Source of the DNA: an uncultured Flavonifractor sp. | GTDB lineage: Bacteria; Bacillota; Clostridia; Oscillospirales; Oscillospiraceae | Direction of reading: 5' to 3' | Assembly (NCBI GenBank): GCA_947384055.1 | Contig: CANDFO010000068.1 | Coordinates: 1-13,754, forward strand | Length of the DNA stretch: 13,754 nucleotides | Part shown: piece by piece, positions 6,179 through 13,754 of the stretch | How the letters are laid out: each line of letters opens with the position of its first letter | Position numbering within the stretch: position 1 is the first letter of the stretch | Notes under the pieces: generated by a model | Seen by the model: the letters and a program-made list of their open reading frames with translations, nothing else | What the model was told of the DNA's origin: nothing | The model's database searches: none | Position numbers and translations under genes: made by a program

Positions 6179-9100
6179 TCACATGGTCAGTACACGGTGG
6201 AGAATGGTGGCCATTTCCGCGCGGGACAGAGAGCCCGTGGGATTCAGATTCCGGTTGCCGTCTCCCTGAATCACGCCGGCCTGCACCAGCGCGGCTACAG
6301 CGCCCAGGGCGTAATTGGAGACCTTGCCCCGGTCGGCGAAATTGTTCAGCGCGTTTCCATTGCCGTCCCGCATGGTGCGTCCGGTGGCGTTGAGGGTCCG
6401 CTGAATGAGCAGCATCGCGTCCTGACGGGTCAGGGCGGCGGTGGGGTTAAATTTGCCATCCCCGCCTCCGGCGGCGATCCCCAGCGCCTTGGCGGAGGCA
6501 ATGGCCTGGGCATAATAGCTGTTTTGAGGCACATCGGAGAAACTGCTGGTTCCGGCGGCCCGCAGGCCGAAGGCCCGGTAGAGCATCAGCACGAAATCGC
6601 CGCGGGTGATGTTCTGGGCGGGGGCAAAATGGGTGGCGTCGGTGCCGGTAACCACCCCGGCCTGATAGAGGTAGTCCACAGAGGGGGCGGCCCAGCTGTA
6701 GCTGACGCCCACGTCGGCAAACTTGCTGGAGGAGGAGGGAGCGCTGACGGTGATCTCGATGGTGCCGTTATAGGTCATTCCATCCTTGTCCTCACCGGTG
6801 TAGAGGAGCTTGGCTACGCCGCTGAACCCGGCCCTGGGCACAAAGACCACGCCGGCCAGGGAGGGTGTGCCGCTGACCCGATAGCCGTAACTGGGGCTGA
6901 CCTCTCCCTCATTCCGGGAGGCGCTGGTATAGCCGTTGTAAAGCCGGCCGTAGGCCTGGTCGGGAATGGCGAAGTGGACAGCGGACAGGCTGCTGCCGCC
7001 CCGCACGTCGCAGGCGTTGGTGAAGTCCCGCAGCAGGAAGTTCACCGGCGTGCCGGTGGTGGTGTACTTGATCACGCCGGGCTCCCGGACGGCGGTATAG
7101 CTGACGGACACAGCCCCCTCGAACTCGCCGCCGGAGGTGGACTGCCCGTAGAAGGGAATGCTCACAGACCCGGTCAGGCCCCGGGCGGGGACAAAGGTGA
7201 TCTGGTCCAGATAGGGCCGCTGGTTGCGGTAGTACTTGGTTCCGTCCTTTACCTCGGTGCTGGAGGTGCTGGAATAGTCGTAATAGAGGGTTCCCCTGCT
7301 GGCGGCGGGGGTATTGAAGGTGATATAGCTCAGGGTGGCGTTGGAGCCCAGCTCCTCCTGGCAGAAACGGGTAAAATCGGACAGGCGGAAGGTGACGGCG
7401 CTTCCGGCGGTGGCGGTGTAGTTGATGTTTCCGGCGTCCTTGCCCACGGTGATTTTCATGGTGCCGGTGAATTTTTTGTTGCCGGTGCTGTAGCCGGTAA
7501 AGGAGATGGAAACGATGCCGGTATAGCCGTTAGCGGGGACAAATGTCACGTCGTCCAGGGCGGTCTCTCCGCTGCCGGCGCTGCGGTAGCAGCGGGTATT
7601 GCTCCTGAGGGTCTGGTTCCGCGCGCCGGAGGCGCTGGAGTAGGCGCTGTACAGGACGCCCCGGTTGGAGGAGGGCAGCGTGAAGGTCACGTAGTCCACC
7701 CGGCTGTCTCCGGTGGCCTCCTCACAGTAGCGGTTGAAGTCCCGGGCACTGAGGGTTATGGGGGCGTTCCGGTCGGTGGCATAGGTAATGTCGGCGGCGG
7801 TGCCGGACCCCTTCCCCACCTTAATCACCAGGGTTCCGCTGACGGTGGAGCCGCTTCCGCTGCGCCCGTTGGAGGCGGTAAAGGGAATGGACACGGTGCC
7901 GCTGTACCCCTCGGCGGCCACGAAGCTCACGTCGTCCAGAGCGTCGGTGCCCGAGCGATAGTAGGGGGTTCCACGCGTAACCGCCGTGTTGCGGACGGCG
8001 TTCTTGTCGTACTTGAAGTAGAGCGTGCCCTGGGAGCTGCTGGGCAGGGAGTTGAAGGAGACATAATCCAGGCTGTAGCCGGAGGTGCTGGCCTTGACGA
8101 AGAAGTTGTTGAAGTCGCTGGCGCTCAGGTCCAGAATGCCGTTTTTGGAGATGGTATAATTCAGGCTGCCGGACGCGCCGATGGCAATCTCCACCGTACC
8201 GGTGTATTCCACGGCGGGGGTGCCGCTGGAATAGCCGGTGTAGCGCAGCACGACAGTGCGGTCGGCGGCGGACTTGGGTACAAAGGTCAGGTCCTCAATC
8301 AGGCGGGAGCCGTAACTGCTGCTGGCGGTATAGCCGTAGCGGTTACCGCTGCCGGAGGCCGTCACCTCGATACCCCTGCCGGTGTTCAGGTCGTAATCAT
8401 AGTAGAGAGTGCCATAGCTGGTGGGAATTTCTGTAAAGATGATGTAGTCCAGCCGGTTGTTGGCCACGCTGCCGGTGTTGCATACGCGGTTGAAGTCGCT
8501 GGCCACAAAGCGCACCACGCTGGTGCCGTCGGAGGAGTACTTGATGGTCTCCGCGTAGGTGGCCAGGGTAATGGTGCAGGTCAGCGCCGGGTAGGTCTTG
8601 CCGTTGATGGTGGTGGTGGCGGTGATGGAGACAGTCCGCCCGGTGGCCTTGGCGGTCACGACGCCCTTGTCGGACACCGTGGCGTAAGACTCATTGCTGC
8701 TCTGCCACTTGGTGCTGGCGGTGGAGCCCGCCGGGATGCCCGAGACGGACAGGGTGACGCTCTTCCCGTTGGAGAGGGTCAGGCTGGTGGAGGAGAGGCT
8801 GAGAGAGGGCTCCGACACGGTAACGGTGCACTCCGCGGTCCGGTCTCCTGCCTTAAACGTGAGTTTTGCCGTATCGCCTCCCTTGGCGGTTTTGGGCACG
8901 GTGATGGTAACGGTATTGCCGGAGACAGAGGCGCTGGCGGCGGCAGCGTTGGAGGTTTGAGTCGTAACCGACGCCCCGGTGGTGTTGGTGAGGGTCAGCG
9001 TGCCCGTTCCGCCGATAGGAACGCTGATGGTATTTTTATTGAGTGTCAGCGCGCTTTCTTTGACCGTAATTGTGCATGTGGCGCTTTTACCGCTGCCGTC

Positions 9101-10585
9101 TACTGCCGTGGCGGTAATTTTGGCTGTACCGGGCTTCAGCCCTGTCACCACTCCCGTGGTGGAAACGGTAGCAACGCTGCTGTCGCTGGTGGTCCAGGTG
9201 ACGCCCTTGTTGGTGGCGTTTTCGGGCACTACGGTAGCCTTCAGTGTTACGGTCCCCTTCGGCCCGATGGTTGCGGAGGTCTGGTCCAGACTGATACTGC
9301 TTACCAGAACGGGAGCGTCTGCCTGAACCGTGACGGTGCAGGCGGCGCTCTGTCCGCTGCCGTCCACGGCCTTGGCGGTGACGGTAACAGAACCGTTTTT
9401 CACGCCTCTTACCGTCACCACATTGCCATTATCTGCGATTGTGGCAATGCCGCTGTCGCTGACGGTCCAGGTGACGCTCTTGTTGGTGGCGTCCGCAGGC
9501 AGTACGGTGGCCGTTATTGTCACGGTATCGCCCGGCTTAACGGTCGCGGAGGTCTTATCCAGGCTGATGCTGCTCACCAGAACAGGCGCGTCAGCCTGAA
9601 CGTTGATGGTACACTGCGCGGATTGGCCGTCGGCTGTCGCCGTAATAACCGCAGTGCCGCCCGCCACACCGGTTACAACGCCGGCTTGATCAACGGTTGC
9701 CACATCAGGATTGCTGCTTTTCCATTCCACGTTTTTATCGGTGGCATCTGCCGGGCTTATTGTAGCTGTAAGTACGACGGTTCCTTTCACTGAAATATTT
9801 GCCTCTGTTTTGTTCAGCTCTATTTTCTCCACAGGGACATTGGGCGCAGTAACTGTAACGGTACAGGTATCGGTTTTGCCGCCGTCATCTGTTCTTACCG
9901 TGATAGTCGCTGTTCCCGCAGAAACGCCTGCTACCTTGCCGGCATTGTCAACTGTGGCAACCTTGTCATTACTGCTGCTCCAGGACACCGACTGATTACT
10001 GGCATCGGAAGGGCTGACTGTAGCTGACAGTGTCTGCGTATCACCCACGTTGAGCTGGAGTGTTTTGGAGCTCAATGTAACGCCGGTGACACCGGGGTCG
10101 GTAACGCTTATGTTAAATGTGGCTGATGTATTGCTTCCGTCAGTAGCTTTTGCCGTAATCGTAGCCGTGCCCACACCGGTGCCGCTTACCTGACCATTAT
10201 TGCCAACAGTAGCGACTTGGTTATCACTGCTTGACCACTCAACCGTTTTGTTATCTGCTTCTGCCGGGGTTACAGATGCTGTAAGCGTTGTGCTCTCGCC
10301 CTTCTTAATAGAAGTGGCTCCCGAAATGCTGATACCAGTTACCAGCACAGGAGTTTTATCTCCAGGATCGGTCCCTCCTTCGCCGGGGTCTCCGCCTTCC
10401 TCGCCGCCGGAGCCGTCCCCTGAATCGCTTCCGCTGCCGTCAGTTCCTTCTCTCGAAATTCCCTGGTTCGGGCCGCTTCCGGGCTCCTCCGCCGCAAAAG
10501 CCGCCGGAGCCAGCGTCAGCAGCATGGCAAGCGTCAAAATCAACGCCAACGTCCGGGACAAAAACGTCTTGCTTCTCAGGTACAT
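6179..10585 (-). CDS. S-layer (SLH) surface protein with Ig-like repeats
   Basis: This is an exported 1468-residue protein. Residues 1-31 are a signal peptide (MYLRSK, hydrophobic core, APAAFA cleavage site). Residues 32-80 are a Gly/Ser/Asp/Glu-rich linker. Residues 81-677 hold seven Ig-like domains of about 85 residues: five clear Big_2 types (W-x-SSD-x-x-VATV...G-V-x-G...GTA-x-ITA pattern), then two divergent ones at 512-593 and 594-677. Residues 678-1283 are five copies of a roughly 120-residue module that I cannot name. Residues 1284-1468 are three SLH domains (FADV, FSDV, NFADRG; motifs ITRGDF, LTRQDA, LSRAEM), which bind secondary cell-wall polymer. The start at 10585 has AAGGAGA 8 bases upstream; an earlier in-frame ATG would bury the signal peptide. 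It is probably a structural or adhesive wall protein; no catalytic domain is visible. It appears monocistronic with its own promoter. Confidence 0.93.
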   Translation of the reverse strand: MYLRSKTFLSRTLALILTLAMLLTLAPAAFAAEEPGSGPNQGISREGTDGSGSDSGDGSGGEEGGDPGEGGTDPGDKTPVLVTGISISGATSIKKGESTTLTASVTPAEADNKTVEWSSSDNQVATVGNNGQVSGTGVGTATITAKATDGSNTSATFNISVTDPGVTGVTLSSKTLQLNVGDTQTLSATVSPSDASNQSVSWSSSNDKVATVDNAGKVAGVSAGTATITVRTDDGGKTDTCTVTVTAPNVPVEKIELNKTEANISVKGTVVLTATISPADATDKNVEWKSSNPDVATVDQAGVVTGVAGGTAVITATADGQSAQCTINVQADAPVLVSSISLDKTSATVKPGDTVTITATVLPADATNKSVTWTVSDSGIATIADNGNVVTVRGVKNGSVTVTAKAVDGSGQSAACTVTVQADAPVLVSSISLDQTSATIGPKGTVTLKATVVPENATNKGVTWTTSDSSVATVSTTGVVTGLKPGTAKITATAVDGSGKSATCTITVKESALTLNKNTISVPIGGTGTLTLTNTTGASVTTQTSNAAAASASVSGNTVTITVPKTAKGGDTAKLTFKAGDRTAECTVTVSEPSLSLSSTSLTLSNGKSVTLSVSGIPAGSTASTKWQSSNESYATVSDKGVVTAKATGRTVSITATTTINGKTYPALTCTITLATYAETIKYSSDGTSVVRFVASDFNRVCNTGSVANNRLDYIIFTEIPTSYGTLYYDYDLNTGRGIEVTASGSGNRYGYTASSSYGSRLIEDLTFVPKSAADRTVVLRYTGYSSGTPAVEYTGTVEIAIGASGSLNYTISKNGILDLSASDFNNFFVKASTSGYSLDYVSFNSLPSSSQGTLYFKYDKNAVRNTAVTRGTPYYRSGTDALDDVSFVAAEGYSGTVSIPFTASNGRSGSGSTVSGTLVIKVGKGSGTAADITYATDRNAPITLSARDFNRYCEEATGDSRVDYVTFTLPSSNRGVLYSAYSSASGARNQTLRSNTRCYRSAGSGETALDDVTFVPANGYTGIVSISFTGYSTGNKKFTGTMKITVGKDAGNINYTATAGSAVTFRLSDFTRFCQEELGSNATLSYITFNTPAASRGTLYYDYSSTSSTEVKDGTKYYRNQRPYLDQITFVPARGLTGSVSIPFYGQSTSGGEFEGAVSVSYTAVREPGVIKYTTTGTPVNFLLRDFTNACDVRGGSSLSAVHFAIPDQAYGRLYNGYTSASRNEGEVSPSYGYRVSGTPSLAGVVFVPRAGFSGVAKLLYTGEDKDGMTYNGTIEITVSAPSSSSKFADVGVSYSWAAPSVDYLYQAGVVTGTDATHFAPAQNITRGDFVLMLYRAFGLRAAGTSSFSDVPQNSYYAQAIASAKALGIAAGGGDGKFNPTAALTRQDAMLLIQRTLNATGRTMRDGNGNALNNFADRGKVSNYALGAVAALVQAGVIQGDGNRNLNPTGSLSRAEMATILHRVLTM
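6737..8554 (-). repeat. Five-fold ~120-residue module, unnamed
   Basis: Protein residues 678-805, 806-928, 929-1050, 1051-1166 and 1167-1283 align as one module. The shared order is: I-x-Y near the start, then (S/R)DF, (L/V)-x-x-(V/I)-x-F, a short proline loop, G-x-LY-x-x-Y, a YYR or YRxS element, L-x-x-(V/I)-x-FVP, G-(Y/L/F)-(S/T)-G, and a closing G-x-(V/I/M)-x-(I/V) strand. The pattern looks like a beta-sandwich (cadherin- or Ig-like). I know similar modules only from SLH proteins of gut Clostridia and cannot give a family name. Four of the five copies carry DF-x-x-x-C (Cys at about 702, 954, 1075 and 1192); the second has Phe there. Confidence 0.8.
8555..10345 (-). repeat. Tandem Ig-like (Big_2) repeat region of the surface protein
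   Basis: Seven tandem domains occupy protein residues 81-164, 165-250, 251-332, 333-423, 424-511, 512-593 and 594-677. The fourth and fifth are the most alike: both start APVLVSSISLD, share TSAT and W-T-SDS, and end CT-(V/I)-TV. At DNA level 9271-9340 and 9544-9613 align without gaps at roughly 80% identity by my count, 273 bases apart (exactly 91 codons). Domains two to seven carry a Cys in the last strand (xCTxxV or similar); domain one has FNISV instead. Confidence 0.85.
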
Positions 10586-10672
10586 AAACCGAATCTCCTT
10601 CCGTTTCAGCGCCGGGTGCGTATGGGCACACGGTATTGTGGTTGAAAACCCCTCTGGGTTTTGGGTGTTACC

Positions 10673-10701
10673 ATTGTACCGCAAACCCGGCAAAAGGTCT
10701 A
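10673..10701 (-). promoter_or_regulatory. Probable promoter of the S-layer gene
   Basis: On the minus strand TAGACC (10696-10701) and TACAAT (10673-10678) are separated by 17 bases. The leader is about 80 bases. It contains a 7-bp hairpin with AAAACCC and GGGTTTT arms (10645-10662), then the ribosome binding site AAGGAGA (10594-10600). The hairpin could affect mRNA stability; no known riboswitch is recognised. Confidence 0.55.
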
Positions 10702-10772
10702 TACCATTATGACTATTTTAAGAAAAGAAAAGTTCCGCCCGGTACAAAAATTTTTCCTCTATCCCGCCGCTC

Positions 10773-10801
10773 TTGACATTTGCCGCCGAATCACATATAC
10801 T
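10773..10801 (+). promoter_or_regulatory. Promoter of the small gene / valS transcript
   Basis: TTGACA (10773-10778) and TATACT (10796-10801) with exactly 17 bases between form a near-consensus housekeeping promoter. Transcription should start near 10808, about 54 bases before the small gene. I see no second promoter of this quality between the small gene and valS. Confidence 0.8.
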
Positions 10802-10861
10802 AAAAACTGAATTGAGCTGCCGACGCGGCGGATTGTCTGCATATAGAAGGAGACCTGCGGC

Positions 10862-11035
10862 ATGCCCGCAGAAAATCAGCGGAAGGATATCCAAAAAGCC
10901 ATGGCCTATAATTTGATTCGGATTTTTGGGGAGCATCCGGAGCAGACATACACTGCCGCAGACCTGAAAAAGCTGATTGACGCCTATATTACCGGCGGAC
11001 AGCAGCATCAGCGGAAGAACCGGCAGCAGCGATGA
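10862..11035 (+). CDS. Small hypothetical protein upstream of the valS T-box
   Basis: This is a 57-residue frame, MPAENQRKDIQKAMAYNLIR then IFGEHPEQTYTAADLKKLID then AYITGGQQHQRKNRQQR, ending in TGA. AGAAGGAGA lies about 9-10 bases before the ATG, and a near-consensus promoter lies about 60 bases further up. Composition looks genuinely coding: an amphipathic helix (residues 8-23), a turn, a second helix (TAADLKKLIDAYI), and a basic Gln/Arg-rich tail. I do not recognise the family. It is soluble and basic, with no signal peptide or Cys. Its stop codon touches the first bases of the T-box leader, so it is translated from the same transcript but ahead of the valS attenuator. A nucleic-acid-binding role would fit the tail but is only a guess. 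Confidence 0.65.
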   Translation: MPAENQRKDIQKAMAYNLIRIFGEHPEQTYTAADLKKLIDAYITGGQQHQRKNRQQR

Positions 11036-11037
11036 TG

Positions 11038-11262
11038 GGAAGGAGTACCCGCGCGGGCGGCGCAGAGAGGGGACGGCAGGTGAAAGTCCCCCCGCAGGCG
11101 TGGGGAAGGTGGTCCCGGAGCACTGGAGCCGAACCGTATGTAAGCTCCGGCGTATCCCGCGTTAAGGGGACGAGTGCGGGCGCTCTGCGCCCGAAGCCAG
11201 GTGGCACCGCGGAGAAATTCGCCCTGGACCGGAAATCCGGCCCGGGGCGTTTTGCTTATTTT
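11038..11262 (+). promoter_or_regulatory. T-box riboswitch (valine) controlling valS
   Basis: The region has the canonical T-box layout. GGAGTA (11041-11046) supplies the AGTA strand of the specifier-loop S-turn, followed by CCCGCG, which pairs with CGTGGG (11099-11104). AGAGAG (11063-11068), GGGGAC and GTCCCC form the upper Stem I with the GGTGA-type element. The other side of the specifier loop is GAA (11105-11107), followed closely by two adjacent valine codons, GTG (11109-11111) and GTC (11112-11114); one of them should be the specifier. A GGGCGC/GCGCCC hairpin (Stem III) precedes the T-box AGGTGGCACCGCGG (11199-11212). The terminator follows. Uncharged tRNA-Val would favour the antiterminator and let valS be made. 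Confidence 0.93.
11220..11262 (+). terminator. T-box regulated intrinsic terminator
   Basis: Arms 11220-11232 and 11237-11249 (CGCCCTGGACCGG and CCGGCCCGGGGCG) pair over 13 positions with one T-G and one A-C, loop AAAT. They are followed directly by TTTTGCTTATTTT. It lies 8 bases after the T-box sequence and ends 26 bases before the valS start codon, exactly where the attenuator belongs. Confidence 0.92.
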
Positions 11263-11288
11263 ACAAGGAAGCGAGTGGAGAGACACAG

Positions 11289-13754
11289 ATGAAAAAAGAA
11301 CTGCCGAAGGTCTACGAGCCCCAGGAGGTAGAGGGGCGCATTTACGAGGCGTGGGAAAAGAGCGGCTGCTTTAAGGGTGTCCGGGACCCGGAGAAAAAGC
11401 CCTTTACCATCGTCATGCCGCCCCCCAATGTGACGGGACAGCTCCACATGGGGCACGCCATGGACTGCACCCTCCAGGATATTCTGGTCCGGTTCAAGCG
11501 GATGCAGGGCTATGCCGCCCTCTGGGTGCCCGGCGCGGACCATGCAGGTATTGCGACCCAGGCCAAGGTGGAGGAATCCCTCCGGGAGAATGAGGGGCTG
11601 TCCCGCTATGACCTGGGCCGGGAGAAATTCCTGGAGCGGGTGTGGGACTGGAAGGCCAAATACGGCGCCCGCATTGTCCAGCAGCAGAAGAAAATGGGTG
11701 TCTCCTGCGACTGGGACCGGGCCCGCTTCACCATGGACGAGGGGCTGTCCAACGCCGTCCGCCATGTGTTCGTCAGCCTCTACAACAAAGGGCTTATTTA
11801 TAAGGGAAGCCGTATCATCAACTGGTGCCCCCACTGCGTCACCGCCCTGTCCGACGTGGAGGTGGAGTACCAGGATAAGCCGGGCAGCCTCTGGCATATC
11901 CGCTATCCCATTCAGGGGGAGACGGACCGGTACGTTATCGTGGCCACCACCCGGCCGGAGACCATGCTGGGGGACACCGGCGTGGCGGTGAATCCCGCCG
12001 ACGGCCGCTACAAGGACCTTGTGGGCAAAACGTGCATTCTGCCCCTGGTGGGCCGGGAGATGCCCATTGTGGCCGACGAATATGTGGACCTGGAGTTCGG
12101 CACCGGCTGTGTGAAGATGACCCCCGCCCACGACCCCAACGACTTTGAGGTGGGCCTGCGGCACAATCTGGAGACCATCCGGGTGTTGGACGACCACGGC
12201 AAGGTGGTGGCGGGCTACGGCCGGTATTCCGGTATGGACCGCTACGAGGCCCGGAAAGCCATCCTCGCCGACCTGGAGGAGGGTGGCTGGCTGGTCAGGA
12301 CGGAGTCCCATCAGCATAACGTAGGCACCTGCTCCCGCTGCCACCACGACGTGGAGCCCCTTATCTCCGCCCAGTGGTTTGTCAGAATGGAGCCCCTGGC
12401 GAAGGAGGCGCTGCGGGTGGTCCGGGAGGGGGAGACCAAATTTGTCCCCGACCGGTTCTCCAAAACCTATATCAACTGGATGGAAAACGTGCGGGACTGG
12501 TGCATTTCCCGCCAGCTCTGGTGGGGCCACCGCATTCCCGCCTGGACCTGTGAGGATTGCGGGGAAATCACCGTCTCCGAGACCGACCCCACAGAGTGCC
12601 GGCATTGCCATTCCGCCCACATCCACCAGGAGGAGGATGTGCTGGACACCTGGTTCTCCTCCGCTCTGTGGCCCTTCTCCACCCTGGGCTGGCCGGAGGA
12701 GACCGAGGACCTGAAGTATTTTTACCCCACCGACGTGCTGGTGACCGGGTATGACATCATCTTTTTCTGGGTGGCCCGGATGATCTTCTCCGGCTGTGAG
12801 CACACCGGAAAGCCCCCCTTCCACACGGTGTTCATCCACGGCCTGATCCGGGACGACAAGGGCCGCAAGATGTCCAAATCCCTGGGCAACGGCATTGACC
12901 CTCTGGAGATGGCCGAGCGCTACGGGGCCGACGCCCTGCGGTTTAACCTGGTTACGGGCAACTCCCCCGGAAACGATATGCGCTTTTACACCGAGCGGTG
13001 CGAGGCCATGCGCAACTTTGCCAACAAAATCTGGAACGCCAGCCGTTTTGTCCTGATGAACCTGACCATCGACCGCTGCGCCCTGCCGGAGCAGCTGGAG
13101 CTGGAGGACAGGTGGATTCTCTCCAGGCTCAACAGCCTGATTCCACAGGTTACGGAGAACATGGACCGGTATGAGCTGGGCGTGGCCGCCCAGAAGGTCT
13201 ACGACTTCATCTGGGACACCTACTGCGACTGGTATATTGAGATGACCAAGGCCCGCCTCCAGGGGGATGACCCCACCGCCAAGGAGGGGGCCCAGCAGGT
13301 GCTGTGCTATGTGCTCACCGAGGTATTGAAGCTCCTCCACCCCTTTATGCCCTTCATCACGGAGGAGATCTGGCAGGCCCTCCCCCGGCGCGGGGATGAG
13401 ACCGGGGCGGACTACCTCATGGTGCAGTCCTGGCCCCAGGCCCGGCCTGAGCTGTCTTTCCCGGCGGAGGAGCGGGACATGGAGCTGGTTATGGACGCGA
13501 TCCGCGCGGTCCGCGCCCGCCGGTCTGAGATGAACGTACCTCCTTCCAGAAAGGCCCACCTGACGGTCGCCACCCTGGAGCAGGCGGCCTTCACCGCTGG
13601 AATTCCCTTCCTGACCCGCCTGGCCCATGCCGGCGATGTGACCATAACCGACGTCGCCGACGCCGGAAGCTCTGACCAGGCCGCCCAGTCCGGCATGGTG
13701 GAGGTCGTCACCCACGCGGCCCGGCTGTTCATGCCCCTGGCGGAGCTGGTGGAT
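11289..13754 (+). CDS. valS: Valyl-tRNA synthetase (C-terminus cut by window edge)
   Basis: The frame runs open for 822 codons to the window edge. ValS is usually about 880 residues, so only the C-terminal coiled-coil arm is missing. This class I enzyme charges tRNA-Val with valine in the cytoplasm. The HIGH signature is HMGH at 53-56 inside PPPNVTGQLHMGHA, and KMSKS lies at 527-531. The CP1 editing domain includes TTRPETMLGDTG (from 220) and TPAHDPNDFEVG. Four CxxC pairs start at 180 (CPHC), 348 (CSRC), 421 (CEDC) and 437 (CRHC), as in zinc-binding ValS. The anticodon-binding domain follows, and the last visible residues PLAELVD lead into the arm. The start at 11289 has GTGGAG 8 bases upstream. 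Expression is gated by the T-box and terminator just ahead. Confidence 0.98.
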   Translation, partial: MKKELPKVYEPQEVEGRIYEAWEKSGCFKGVRDPEKKPFTIVMPPPNVTGQLHMGHAMDCTLQDILVRFKRMQGYAALWVPGADHAGIATQAKVEESLRENEGLSRYDLGREKFLERVWDWKAKYGARIVQQQKKMGVSCDWDRARFTMDEGLSNAVRHVFVSLYNKGLIYKGSRIINWCPHCVTALSDVEVEYQDKPGSLWHIRYPIQGETDRYVIVATTRPETMLGDTGVAVNPADGRYKDLVGKTCILPLVGREMPIVADEYVDLEFGTGCVKMTPAHDPNDFEVGLRHNLETIRVLDDHGKVVAGYGRYSGMDRYEARKAILADLEEGGWLVRTESHQHNVGTCSRCHHDVEPLISAQWFVRMEPLAKEALRVVREGETKFVPDRFSKTYINWMENVRDWCISRQLWWGHRIPAWTCEDCGEITVSETDPTECRHCHSAHIHQEEDVLDTWFSSALWPFSTLGWPEETEDLKYFYPTDVLVTGYDIIFFWVARMIFSGCEHTGKPPFHTVFIHGLIRDDKGRKMSKSLGNGIDPLEMAERYGADALRFNLVTGNSPGNDMRFYTERCEAMRNFANKIWNASRFVLMNLTIDRCALPEQLELEDRWILSRLNSLIPQVTENMDRYELGVAAQKVYDFIWDTYCDWYIEMTKARLQGDDPTAKEGAQQVLCYVLTEVLKLLHPFMPFITEEIWQALPRRGDETGADYLMVQSWPQARPELSFPAEERDMELVMDAIRAVRARRSEMNVPPSRKAHLTVATLEQAAFTAGIPFLTRLAHAGDVTITDVADAGSSDQAAQSGMVEVVTHAARLFMPLAELVD

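Noticed and set aside
5795..6269. Short plus-strand frames through the stem-loop cluster
   Set aside because: They lack ribosome binding sites and run straight through the inverted repeats; composition follows the hairpins rather than a protein.
6164..9793. A 1209-codon open frame on the plus strand opposite the surface-protein gene
   Set aside because: It is the antisense shadow of a strongly codon-biased, GC-rich gene: low-complexity Gly/Ala/Val peptide, no domain, no ribosome binding site, and the opposite strand has a complete signal peptide, Ig-like and SLH architecture.
11256..13715. An 819-codon open frame on the minus strand opposite valS
   Set aside because: It is an antisense shadow of valS, whose plus-strand frame carries every expected signature (HMGH, KMSKS, editing domain, zinc Cys pairs).

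Overview
The window looks like a chromosomal segment of a high-GC, anaerobic, gut-type Firmicute (Clostridia, probably Oscillospiraceae-like). The support is consistent but circumstantial: GC-rich Clostridia-style coding, strong AAGGAG-type ribosome binding sites, TTGACA/TATAAT-like promoters, a T-box riboswitch in front of valS, an SLH-anchored surface protein, and a type I-C-like CRISPR repeat. I ran no database search; family calls rest on motifs and recalled family patterns.

Region 1 (1-1334) is the trailer part of a CRISPR array: 20 repeats, 19 complete spacers and one partial spacer. The 3' repeat end (GGATTGAAAT) and the decaying repeats at the right show transcription left to right, with leader and cas genes outside the window to the left. 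Just past the array (1335-1538) lies a short reverse-strand peptide resembling a piece of a large serine recombinase, then a strong terminator hairpin.

Region 2 (1539-5630) is a metabolic cluster: an SLC13/DASS-type carboxylate transporter and a metal-dependent cyclase-family hydrolase on the minus strand, a divergent LysR-type regulator, and a convergent beta-keto acid cleavage enzyme (BKACE, DUF849). Together they suggest uptake and breakdown of a carboxylate or amide whose identity cannot be read from the sequence. A clear dyad and overlapping divergent promoter signals sit between the regulator and the hydrolase.

Region 3 (5631-6178) holds the BKACE promoter and an unusual cluster of about seven strong stem-loops packed into 325 bases, including two copies of one hairpin.

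Region 4 (6179-10585) is one large minus-strand gene for an exported 1468-residue surface protein: signal peptide, Gly/Ser/Asp/Glu-rich linker, seven Ig-like (Big_2-type) domains, five copies of a roughly 120-residue module that I cannot name, and three SLH domains for cell-wall anchoring.

Region 5 (10586-13754) contains divergent promoters, a 57-residue unrecognised small protein, a valine T-box leader with its terminator, and valS (valyl-tRNA synthetase), which runs off the right edge after 822 codons. The only promoter I see lies upstream of the small gene, so the T-box appears to be intercistronic and to gate valS alone.

The best candidates for something undescribed are the LysR/cyclase/transporter/BKACE cluster, the stem-loop cluster at 5801-6125, the repeated module of the surface protein, and the small gene placed between promoter and T-box.
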